A stretch of 9,975 bases of DNA from contig JAJRBL010000228.1 of the NCBI GenBank assembly GCA_028679485.1, forward strand, positions 1 to 9,975. The letters run 5' to 3'. This DNA is from Methanospirillum sp. (GTDB lineage Archaea > Halobacteriota > Methanomicrobia > Methanomicrobiales > Methanospirillaceae). Shown here piece by piece: positions 1-6,904 of the stretch (position 1 is its first letter; the number at the start of each line of letters is the position of its first letter). Below the pieces are notes generated by a model. It ran no database searches. It was given only the letters and a program-made list of their open reading frames with translations, and was not told where the DNA came from. The translations under genes were made by a program, and so were the position numbers.

Positions 1-10
1 CGCCATGTAG
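1..10 (+). CDS. nifH: 3' end of upstream gene, probably nifH (partial)
   Basis: The window opens with an in-frame GCC ATG TAG (2-10), read as Ala-Met-stop, 22 nt before nifI1. Two codons cannot identify a protein. The name rests on the established gene order of methanogen and some clostridial nif operons, where nifH (the dinitrogenase reductase Fe protein) directly precedes nifI1-nifI2-nifD. The other two frames also cross this point, so the stop is only suggestive. If it is right, the operon promoter and any NrpR operator lie outside the window, upstream of nifH. Confidence 0.4.
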
Positions 11-32
11 AAAGCAGGCGGAGGAGAGATAC

Positions 33-359
33 ATGTTACTTATGCGGGCAATAGTCAGACCTGAAAAGAAGGATGAAGTCCTGGCAGAACTCTCATCTGC
101 CGGGTTTCCGGCTGCAACGGTCGTTGATGTGGTAGGCAGGGGAAAGCAGAAAGGTATCAGGATCGGGAATATGGTGTACGACGAGATTCCGAAATCACTC
201 ATCCTCGTTGTCATCCATGACGAGGAGAAGGAAAATTTCGTGAAAGTTGTTCTTAATACTGCAAAAACCGGTGAAGACGGTACCTTTGGTGATGGTAAGA
301 TCTTTATCACTCCGGTTGAGGAAGTGTATACCATTTCACGGGGCGGTCGTGGTCTCTGA
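33..359 (+). CDS. nifI1: NifI1, PII-like regulator of nitrogenase activity
   Basis: This 108-residue PII-family protein acts in the cytoplasm with NifI2. In methanogens the NifI1-NifI2 complex binds the MoFe protein and blocks nitrogenase when 2-oxoglutarate falls after ammonium addition (established for Methanococcus maripaludis). Visible features are an N-terminal MRAIVRPEK strand, the GRGKQKGI motif (residues 35-42) opening the T-loop, Tyr49 near the site uridylylated in GlnB, and the C-terminal PII signature around TGEDGTFGDGKIFITPVEE (79-97). Length is normal for NifI1. The ATG at 33 follows GGAGGAG (20-26) at good spacing; Met4 is a weaker alternative. It sits 12 nt before nifI2. Gene position separates NifI1 from ordinary GlnK, which usually pairs with amtB. 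The sequence gives no direct sign of the effector bound. Confidence 0.95.
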   Translation: MLLMRAIVRPEKKDEVLAELSSAGFPAATVVDVVGRGKQKGIRIGNMVYDEIPKSLILVVIHDEEKENFVKVVLNTAKTGEDGTFGDGKIFITPVEEVYTISRGGRGL

Positions 360-371
360 ACGGAGGAGAAC

Positions 372-791
372 ATGAAAGAGATAATGGCTGTCATCCGGAT
401 GAACAAAACCAATGCAACAAAAAAAGCACTCATCGATGCAGGGGTAGCCGGGTTTACTGCCGTCAAAGTCATGGGAAGAGGCAAACGGGTAGAGGATGCC
501 GGCATCATCAGGGAGCGAAAAGAAGAGCTCCTTGCAATGGCAGCTGACGAGTTTCTTGACCGGGAAGAGATGGAAGAACAGGTGACCAGTTTCCTTGACG
601 GATCACGACTGTTTCCAAGGCGTCTTTTCACCGTCCTGGCCCATGACGAGGATGTACCCCGTATTATCGAAGCGATAACTGGTGCAAATAAGACTGAAAA
701 CCAGGTTGGAGACGGAACGATAATTGTCATGCCGATAGCCGATGCGGTTCGTGTAAGGACTGCCGAGACCGGTGAAGCAGCAATCTGGTAG
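372..791 (+). CDS. nifI2: NifI2, PII-like regulator of nitrogenase activity
   Basis: This 139-residue PII-family protein is the partner of NifI1 in post-translational switch-off of nitrogenase. It starts with the typical MKEIMAVIRMNKTNATK strand-helix and has the GRGKR motif (35-39). A long, strongly acidic T-loop region (about 40-80) contains many Glu and Asp residues, which makes the protein longer than a 112-residue GlnB. The tail has the ANKTENQVGDG (105-115) and IIVMPIADAVRVRT elements of the PII C-terminus. There is no GlnB-type Tyr in the T-loop, so regulation by uridylylation is unlikely. The extended T-loop is characteristic of NifI2 and is inferred to contact the MoFe protein. The ATG at 372 follows GGAGGAG (362-368). 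The stop is 10 nt before nifD. Confidence 0.95.
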   Translation: MKEIMAVIRMNKTNATKKALIDAGVAGFTAVKVMGRGKRVEDAGIIRERKEELLAMAADEFLDREEMEEQVTSFLDGSRLFPRRLFTVLAHDEDVPRIIEAITGANKTENQVGDGTIIVMPIADAVRVRTAETGEAAIW

Positions 792-801
792 GGGATTTCA
801 A

Positions 802-2427
802 ATGGCAATCAACCATGAGGTACTGGATAAGATACTTCTCCCGTACCCTGACAAAGTGAAAAAAAACCGGATAAAACATATCGTCCGAAAAAATCCGGAA
901 GAAGGGTGCCAGCAGATTGAAGCAAATACCCGGACAATTCCCGGTATTATCTCTCAAAGAGGATGCTGTTATGCCGGATGTAAAGGGGTTGTCGTAGGTC
1001 CAATCAAGGACATGATTACCATTACCCACGGGCCGGTTGGCTGCGGGTATTACAGCTGGGGAACCAGACGAAACAAAGCCAGGGCAGATGAAAATACACC
1101 CCCTGAGCAGATTTACGGGGCGATGTGTTTCATCACTGACATGCAGGAGCCTGATATCGTCTTTGGCGGGGAGAAAAAACTGGCAAAGATGATCGACGAG
1201 GTCGTGGAGATCTTCCATCCCCGGGCAATTAACATCTGTGCAACCTGTCCTATCGGACTTATCGGCGATGATCTCGGTGCTGTAGCAAAAGCTGCCTCCG
1301 AACGGCATAAAATCCAGGTCCTCTCGTACAACTGCGAGGGTTATAAGGGAGTCAGCCAGTCTGCCGGACACCATATCGCCAATAACATGCTCCTGGAACA
1401 TGTTATCGGAACAGGAGATGCAAAATCAGAGCCTGAAAAATATGTGATCAATATCCTTGGTGAGTACAATATCGGCGGTGATTCATGGGAGATAGAGAGA
1501 ATACTGCATGATATCGGGTATACCATACAGGGTGTCCTCACCGGGGATTCAAGTTATGAAGAGATAAAAAACATTCATATCGCAAATCTCAATCTCGTCA
1601 TGTGTCATCGTTCAATCAACTACATTGCCGAGATGATGGAGGAAAAGTACGGTACTCCATGGCTTAAGGTTAACTTCATCGGGGTTGAGGCAACCAAGAA
1701 ATCACTCCGTGATCTGGCCCAGGTTACCGGCGATGAAACATTCATCAGAAAGACCGAGGAAGTCATTGCCCGTGAAGATTCAGTAGTACTCCCTGTCCTC
1801 GAGCAGTATCGCAAGATCTGTGCGGGAAAAATTGCATTTGCATTTGTGGGAGGTTCCCGGAGCCATCATTACCAGCATCTCCTGAGGGATCTCGGTATGG
1901 AAGTTGTCGTGGCCGGGTATGAGTTCGCTCATCGTGATGATTATGAAGGACGTCAGGTTATTCCGACCATCAAGCTTGATGCTGATACGAAAAATATTCC
2001 GGAGCTTGATATCAAGCCGGATCCTGAACGCTACCAGGAAGCCCATGTCCACCTGAACCTTTCAAAAGAGAAGTACGATGAGATCTGCAGCCGGATTCCC
2101 CTTGGGTACTACGAAGGAATGTATCCTGATATGAAATCAGGGAACCTGATGATTGATGACTGTAATCATTATGAAGCCGAGATCCTGGTGAAGAGACTGA
2201 AACCTGATCTCTTCTTTGCCGGGGTCAGGGATAAGTACATCGCCCAGAAGATGGGAATCCCGGCAAAACAGCTTCATTCATACGACTATAGCGGCCCGTA
2301 TGCCGGCTTTACCGGGGCGATGAATTTTGCCCGTGATGTTGCCCACGCCATGACAACACCGGCATGGAGACTGATTACCCCTCCCTGGGAGAAAGAAACC
2401 AAAGAACCAGGTGATAACAATGCTTGA
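802..2427 (+). CDS. nifD: Nitrogenase MoFe protein alpha subunit NifD
   Basis: Catalytic alpha subunit (541 aa) of dinitrogenase; it holds the FeMo-cofactor and half of the P-cluster ligands. By alignment to Azotobacter NifD, the P-cluster cysteines are C55 (RGCCYAG), C81 (HGPVGCG) and C149 (TCPIGLIGDD), matching C62, C88 and C154. Cofactor ligands are C268 (MCHRSINY) and H492 (LHSYDYSGP), matching C275 and H442. R89 (R96), Q186 (Q191), H190 (H195) and R353 (R359) of the active-site shell are also kept. An insert of roughly 50-60 residues (about 385-445) resembles that of Clostridium pasteurianum NifD and is absent from Azotobacter NifD. The start at 802 is chosen because AGGGGAT (790-796) lies 5 nt upstream and MAINHEVLDK begins the homologous region; a start at 772 would run into nifI2. 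The 3' end overlaps nifK by 8 nt. Confidence 0.97.
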   Translation: MAINHEVLDKILLPYPDKVKKNRIKHIVRKNPEEGCQQIEANTRTIPGIISQRGCCYAGCKGVVVGPIKDMITITHGPVGCGYYSWGTRRNKARADENTPPEQIYGAMCFITDMQEPDIVFGGEKKLAKMIDEVVEIFHPRAINICATCPIGLIGDDLGAVAKAASERHKIQVLSYNCEGYKGVSQSAGHHIANNMLLEHVIGTGDAKSEPEKYVINILGEYNIGGDSWEIERILHDIGYTIQGVLTGDSSYEEIKNIHIANLNLVMCHRSINYIAEMMEEKYGTPWLKVNFIGVEATKKSLRDLAQVTGDETFIRKTEEVIAREDSVVLPVLEQYRKICAGKIAFAFVGGSRSHHYQHLLRDLGMEVVVAGYEFAHRDDYEGRQVIPTIKLDADTKNIPELDIKPDPERYQEAHVHLNLSKEKYDEICSRIPLGYYEGMYPDMKSGNLMIDDCNHYEAEILVKRLKPDLFFAGVRDKYIAQKMGIPAKQLHSYDYSGPYAGFTGAMNFARDVAHAMTTPAWRLITPPWEKETKEPGDNNA

Positions 2428-3787
2428 TTGCATGCCTGAAGGCCCGGTAGAACATACCATTGGAAAGATCAATCCGGCAAAGACCTGCCAGCCAATCGGG
2501 GCAATGTATGCAGCTCTTGGTATCCACAACTGCCTCCCCCACAGTCATGGTTCTCAGGGTTGCTGTGCCTATCACCGGATGCACCTGGCCAGGCATTTCC
2601 GTGACCAGGTACTGGCTTCATCAAGTTCATTTACCGAAGGAGCATCGGTATTCGGTGGTGCAGCAAACCTGAAGACTGCTATCAGGAATATCTTCGAGAT
2701 ATACAATCCTGAGATCATCGCCGTTCATACCACCTGCCTGTCAGAGACTATTGGAGATGATCTCCCGACTATCATAAAACAGTCGGAGATCCCTGAAGGA
2801 AAACGGGTCATTCATACCAATACCCCGAGTTACCAGGGTTCCCATATCACCGGTTTTTCCAACATGGTCAGATCGATGATCTCCTACCTGGCAGAAGCAA
2901 CAGAACCGGTTAAAAAGGAACAGGTCAACATCCTGCCTGGATTTGTAAATCCGGGAGACATGCGGGAGATAAAGCGGATCCTCCAAGAATTCGGGATACC
3001 TGGTATCATGCTTCCGGACACCACGAATGTCCTAGACGCTCCCCTCACCAACCGGTACAGCCTGTACCCGGAAGGAGGGACGACCATCGCTCAGATAGCA
3101 GACACCGGGAACTCGAAACAGACTATCGCACTAGGATCCTGGGCATCAGACGCAGCAGGAGCGATGCTTCTTGATAAATGCAAAGTTCCCTGTGTTCCGC
3201 TCAGGACCCCTATCGGGCTTAAGGCAACCGACGATCTCATCATGACCCTCCATGAGAAGTTCTCGTGTGAAGTCCCGGGATCGTTGGCGGTCGAACGGGG
3301 ACAGGTCGTGGATACCCTCATCGACACCCATTTCCACTACCAGGGTAAGAAGGTTGTAATCTTTGGCGATCCGGATATTGTCATTCCCCTCACGGAGTTT
3401 GTCCTGACCATGGGGATGATCCCGAAGTATGTACTGACCGGAACACCGGGGGCACGGTTTGAAACGGAAATAAAACATATGCTCGGGGAATACCAGGTAG
3501 AAGGCAGTATCGTCAAGGCAGAAGGCGACCTTTTCCAACTCCACCAGTGGATAAAAGAGGAACCGGTCGACCTGCTTATCGGCACTACCTATGGGAAATA
3601 CATTGCACGGGCTGAAGACATCCCGCTTGTCAGGGTAGGATTCCCGATCCTGGACCGTGCCGTTCATCCCCTGATGCCGATTGTAGGATACCGAGGATGC
3701 CTGAGACTCATCGAGATGATCAGCAACACCCTGCTTGATCGCCGGGATCGCGATGTAAGCGATGAAGACTACGAGCTGGTCATGTAA
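2420..3787 (+). CDS. nifK: Nitrogenase MoFe protein beta subunit NifK
   Basis: Beta subunit (455 aa) of dinitrogenase, pairing with NifD in the alpha2beta2 MoFe protein and supplying the other P-cluster ligands. C23 (KTCQPIGA), C48 (HGSQGCCAY) and C106 (HTTCLSETIGDD) match Azotobacter C70, C95 and C153; S141 (YQGSHITGF) matches Ser188. It lacks the N-terminal extension of the roughly 520-residue proteobacterial NifK and so belongs to the short clostridial/archaeal type. The upstream GTG at 2411 is in frame, but that GTG lies inside the Shine-Dalgarno AGGTGAT (2409-2415). The ATG at 2420, 4 nt after it, is therefore the better start, giving an 8-nt overlap with nifD and probable translational coupling. 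No anfG/vnfG-like delta subunit lies between nifD and nifK, which supports a Mo enzyme. Confidence 0.97.
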   Translation: MLDCMPEGPVEHTIGKINPAKTCQPIGAMYAALGIHNCLPHSHGSQGCCAYHRMHLARHFRDQVLASSSSFTEGASVFGGAANLKTAIRNIFEIYNPEIIAVHTTCLSETIGDDLPTIIKQSEIPEGKRVIHTNTPSYQGSHITGFSNMVRSMISYLAEATEPVKKEQVNILPGFVNPGDMREIKRILQEFGIPGIMLPDTTNVLDAPLTNRYSLYPEGGTTIAQIADTGNSKQTIALGSWASDAAGAMLLDKCKVPCVPLRTPIGLKATDDLIMTLHEKFSCEVPGSLAVERGQVVDTLIDTHFHYQGKKVVIFGDPDIVIPLTEFVLTMGMIPKYVLTGTPGARFETEIKHMLGEYQVEGSIVKAEGDLFQLHQWIKEEPVDLLIGTTYGKYIARAEDIPLVRVGFPILDRAVHPLMPIVGYRGCLRLIEMISNTLLDRRDRDVSDEDYELVM

Positions 3788-3804
3788 CAAAGAAGGAGGC
3801 AATC

Positions 3805-5208
3805 ATGGAGATTACCGGTTCGATTCCGTCAGGGGGGGTATGTACCCCCTGCTTGGACGAACGTCAAAACTCCGTCGTCACGACCGGGAAGACGAAAACC
3901 CGGATTCATTGTGCCGATGACAGCCTGGCTGGTGCCGTAAGCCAGCGGGCCTGCGTATACAGCGGAGCCAGGGTTGTTTTAAACCCAATAACCGATGCAG
4001 CACACCTGGTTCACGGGCCAGTCGGGTGTGCATCGTATACCTGGGATATCAGGGGAAGCCTCTCAAGCGGTTCCGGGATGTACAGGAACAGTTTCTCGAC
4101 CGATCTCCACGAACGCGATATCATATTCGGGGGAGAGAAGAGACTCGCGGCATGCATAGACGAGATTGTCCGGAGATACCATCCTCCGGCTGTCTTCGTC
4201 TATGCCACCTGTGTGGTCGGCATCATCGGTGACGATATCATCCGGGTCTGCAGGGAAGCATCAGAAAGGCACGGGATCGATGTCATCCCGGTGGAGTCAA
4301 GCGGATTTATCTCGGGTAACAAGATCATCGGGTACCGGGCTGCTGCACATGCACTGATCCGGCTCATTACGCCGAAAGAAGGGGAGGTGATTCCGAAGAC
4401 CCGGAGAGTCAATCTCCTGGGAGAATACAACCTTGGCGGCGAAAAATGGCTTATCGAACGGTATCTCCGGGAGATTGGAGTAGAGATGAACGTTGCCTGC
4501 ACGGGAGATTCCACTGTTGCTGCTCTGAAACAGATCCCTGGGGGCTACCTGAACCTGGTCCAGTGCACGGGATCCATGCATTACGTGGCAAAACTTCTCG
4601 AAGAGCAGTATGGCACCCCCTCTGTCGATGTCAACTTCTTCGGGGCGTACAATACTGCCGAGAGCCTCCGGGCGATCGCCAGGTTATATGATGAACCAGG
4701 AATGACCGAACGGGCAGAACGGCTGATCGAGCGGGAGACCACACGGATAGAGCCTGAGATCCGGTATTACCGTCAAAAGCTCGAGGGGAAACGGGCTGCC
4801 ATTTACGTAGGCGGGGCTTTTAAAGCCCTGGCCATCATCAGGCAGCTCAGGGAACTCGGGGTGGATATCGTCTTCTGCGGTACCCAGACCGGCAAACAGG
4901 AGGATTACGAACAGATACATGGTATGCTTAAACCGGGATCGGTGATCGTCGACGATGCCAACCCGGCAGAGATTGAGAGGTTCCTCGTTGAGAAGAGGGT
5001 TGACATTATGGCCGGAGGAGTCAAGGAACGGGTTCTTGCCCATAAACTTGGTGTGGGTTTCGTGGACCATAACCATGACCGGAAGGAATGTCTCGCCGGA
5101 TATGACGGGGCGGTTACCTTTGCCAGGGAGGTCTTCTTCACCTGCTGTTCCCCGGTATGGGACTCTCTCAGGAGACAGCCGGATTGGGAGGTTGCAGATG
5201 GTACCTGA
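3805..5208 (+). CDS. nifE: FeMo-cofactor scaffold protein NifE
   Basis: NifE (467 aa) forms with NifN the NifE2N2 scaffold, where the NifB-derived [8Fe-9S-C] cluster receives Mo and homocitrate before transfer to NifDK. It resembles NifD: SQRACVYSGARVVLNPI (46-62), HGPVGCASYTWDIRGS (70-85), IFGGEKRLAACIDE (107-120), CVVGIIGDD (136-144) and CTGSMHY (254-260). C50, C75 and C136 fall at the P-cluster-like positions and C254 at the position of the NifD cofactor cysteine. Where NifD has its cofactor histidine (HSYDYSGP), this protein reads DHNHDRKECLAGYDG, as expected for a scaffold rather than an enzyme. The C-terminal SPVWDSLR is typical of NifE. The ATG at 3805 follows AAGGAGG (3793-3799), 17 nt after nifK. 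The 3' end overlaps nifN by 11 nt. Confidence 0.96.
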   Translation: MEITGSIPSGGVCTPCLDERQNSVVTTGKTKTRIHCADDSLAGAVSQRACVYSGARVVLNPITDAAHLVHGPVGCASYTWDIRGSLSSGSGMYRNSFSTDLHERDIIFGGEKRLAACIDEIVRRYHPPAVFVYATCVVGIIGDDIIRVCREASERHGIDVIPVESSGFISGNKIIGYRAAAHALIRLITPKEGEVIPKTRRVNLLGEYNLGGEKWLIERYLREIGVEMNVACTGDSTVAALKQIPGGYLNLVQCTGSMHYVAKLLEEQYGTPSVDVNFFGAYNTAESLRAIARLYDEPGMTERAERLIERETTRIEPEIRYYRQKLEGKRAAIYVGGAFKALAIIRQLRELGVDIVFCGTQTGKQEDYEQIHGMLKPGSVIVDDANPAEIERFLVEKRVDIMAGGVKERVLAHKLGVGFVDHNHDRKECLAGYDGAVTFAREVFFTCCSPVWDSLRRQPDWEVADGT

Positions 5209-6589
5209 CCCGCATCCGCTCCACGAGGTTAACGAGAATCAGTGCCAGGTATGCATGCCACTTGGGGGTGTCATGGCCCTGAAAGGGATAGCAGACTCCA
5301 TGGTCCTGGTTCACGGTTCGCAGGGGTGCAGTACCTACATGCGGCTCTCGATGGTCGAGCATTTCAACGAGCCGGTGGATATCGCCTCTTCTTCCCTCAA
5401 CGAGAAACAGACGATCTACGGGGGAGAGGAGAACTTCCGGAAAGGGCTTGACAATATCATCAGGGTGTACAGGCCGAAGGTCATCGGGGTGGTGACAACC
5501 TGCCTGACCGAGACGATGGGAGAGGATACCGGCAGGATGATAGGTACCTACCTTGCCGACCGGAGTCTCCACGGTATCGATATCATCCCCATCTCCACTC
5601 CCAGCTACAGCGGAACCCAGTCTGAGGGATTCTGGACTGCTGTCCGGGATCTTATCGTCTATTACACGACCACGGTCTCTCCCCATGAAGGAGTCAATAT
5701 CATCGTCGCCCAGATAAGCCCGGCAGATACCCGGGAGATAAAACGTATTGCTAGACTGATGGGGGTCATGATCACCCTGGTTCCCGATATATCCATGACC
5801 CTCGACCGGCCGTACGGGATCTTGTACGAGAAGATCCCGCCGGGAGGGACGAGACGTGAGGATATTGCGGGGATGGGCGGAGCAAAGGCGACGATACAGT
5901 TCGGGTACTGTTGTCCCGATCCCCTCTCTCCGGGAAAGTACCTCGAAGAGGAGTACGGGGTTCCTTTGTACAACATTCCCCTCCCGACCGGCCTTATGAA
6001 CATGGACCGGTTTATCAGAGCCCTGGTCTCGATAACCAAAAAGCCTGTTCCGCAGAGTATTATGCTCGAAAGGGGATGGCTATGCGATGCCATGGCTGAT
6101 GCCCACAAGTGCCTGGCCGAGATCCGTCCGGCAGTGTACGGGGATCCAGAACTGGTGTATGCGGTATCCTCACTCTGCGTTGAGAACGGGGCAATTCCTG
6201 CCCTGGTAGCAACCGGGACAACATCGTCCCGGTTCAGCCGGGAGATCCTCTCTCTCACACAGGACGGTGAGAGGCAGCCGGAGATCCTCGAACAGGCAGA
6301 CTTCTCCGGGATAGGAGCGACTGCCGCCCAGAAAGGGGTGAACCTTGCCATCGGACATTCGGGCGGGAAGGTCCTGACCGAACGGCATGGTATACCGCTG
6401 GTCAGGGCAGGATACCCGGTTCATGACCGGCTCGGGGGGCAGCGGATCCTGACCCTGGGGTACACCGGTACCCTGTCACTCCTGGATACCATCTCGAACA
6501 CGTACCTTGAGGAGAAATACCGCACGTACAGGCAGCTTCGAAGAACCGAATTCTATGACCGCGGAGGAGTAATTCATGCAGAAACCTAA
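5198..6589 (+). CDS. nifN: FeMo-cofactor scaffold protein NifN
   Basis: NifN (463 aa) is the NifK-like partner of NifE in the cofactor-maturation scaffold. Diagnostic stretches are NQCQVCMPLGGVMALKGI (14-31), VHGSQGCSTYMRLSMVEHF (38-56), TTCLTETMGED (100-110) and a NifK-like TPSYSGTQSEGFW. Cysteines 16, 19, 44 and 102 are visible; C44 matches NifK C95. An in-frame open reading frame extends back to 4955 but lies inside nifE, and nothing in its upstream 81 codons looks like NifN. The ATG at 5198 is preceded by GGGAGGT (5186-5192) with a 5-nt spacer and begins the homologous region. It overlaps nifE by 11 nt and the ferredoxin gene by 14 nt. There is no NifB or NifX fusion at either end. Confidence 0.96.
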   Translation: MVPDPHPLHEVNENQCQVCMPLGGVMALKGIADSMVLVHGSQGCSTYMRLSMVEHFNEPVDIASSSLNEKQTIYGGEENFRKGLDNIIRVYRPKVIGVVTTCLTETMGEDTGRMIGTYLADRSLHGIDIIPISTPSYSGTQSEGFWTAVRDLIVYYTTTVSPHEGVNIIVAQISPADTREIKRIARLMGVMITLVPDISMTLDRPYGILYEKIPPGGTRREDIAGMGGAKATIQFGYCCPDPLSPGKYLEEEYGVPLYNIPLPTGLMNMDRFIRALVSITKKPVPQSIMLERGWLCDAMADAHKCLAEIRPAVYGDPELVYAVSSLCVENGAIPALVATGTTSSRFSREILSLTQDGERQPEILEQADFSGIGATAAQKGVNLAIGHSGGKVLTERHGIPLVRAGYPVHDRLGGQRILTLGYTGTLSLLDTISNTYLEEKYRTYRQLRRTEFYDRGGVIHAET

Positions 6590-6887
6590 ACAGCATATCT
6601 TTGTCTGCACCAGTTCCCGGGTGACCGGCCAGGCGAAAGGCTACTGCCACGCCAACGAAGGGCTCGGGATCATGCAGAGATTCATCGAGGAGATAGACGA
6701 CCGTGAACTTGGCGGCGAGGTCTTCCTGAGTAATACCGGATGTTTCGGCATCTGTGAAAAGGGACCGATCGTCGTGGTGTACCCGGAAAATGTCTGGTAT
6801 GGATCGGTATCGGCTGACGACGTGGAGGAGATCATGGATTCGCACATTGAAGGCGGACAGGTTGTAGAGCGTCTCGTATTGCCATGA
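6576..6887 (+). CDS. Thioredoxin-fold [2Fe-2S] ferredoxin (clostridial/Shethna I type)
   Basis: This 103-residue soluble electron carrier has four cysteines, C11, C24, C56 and C60 (IFVCTSS, GYCHANEG, TGCFGICEKGP). The spacing matches the thioredoxin-like [2Fe-2S] family that includes Clostridium pasteurianum 2FeCpFd, Azotobacter FeSI and the NuoE/HoxE subunits. The VVVYPENVWYG segment (66-76) after the last cysteine is typical of the family. In C. pasteurianum such a ferredoxin has been reported to interact with the MoFe protein. That and the operon position suggest a role with nitrogenase, either electron transfer or cofactor assembly, but this is inferred. The ATG at 6576 follows GGAGGAG (6563-6569) and lies inside the 3' end of nifN (14-nt overlap), implying translational coupling. 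Confidence 0.9.
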   Translation: MQKPKQHIFVCTSSRVTGQAKGYCHANEGLGIMQRFIEEIDDRELGGEVFLSNTGCFGICEKGPIVVVYPENVWYGSVSADDVEEIMDSHIEGGQVVERLVLP

Positions 6888-6904
6888 ATCATCCGGAGCC
6901 AGGT

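Noticed and set aside
772..801. Extended NifD start at 772 (adds ten residues)
   Set aside because: It lies within the nifI2 coding region and lacks a good ribosome binding site, whereas 802 has AGGGGAT 5 nt upstream and begins the homologous sequence.
727..1401. Long - strand open frame of 224 codons opposite nifI2/nifD
   Set aside because: It is antisense to the conserved NifD core and its translation shows no family features; it is a shadow frame.
802..3787. Vanadium or iron-only nitrogenase structural genes
   Set aside because: There is no anfG/vnfG delta-subunit gene between nifD and nifK. NifD carries Mo-type motifs, and NifI1-I2-D-K-E-N is the Mo-type order.
3146..3802. Long - strand open frame of 218 codons opposite nifK
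   Set aside because: It is antisense to conserved NifK sequence, with no domain or start context of its own.
4955..5197. 81-codon N-terminal extension of NifN
   Set aside because: It is an out-of-frame reading of the 3' end of nifE. The ATG at 5198 has a strong GGGAGGT site and matches the NifN N-terminus.
5662..6351. Long - strand open frame of 229 codons opposite nifN
   Set aside because: It is antisense to nifN; its composition follows from the codon bias of the coding strand.
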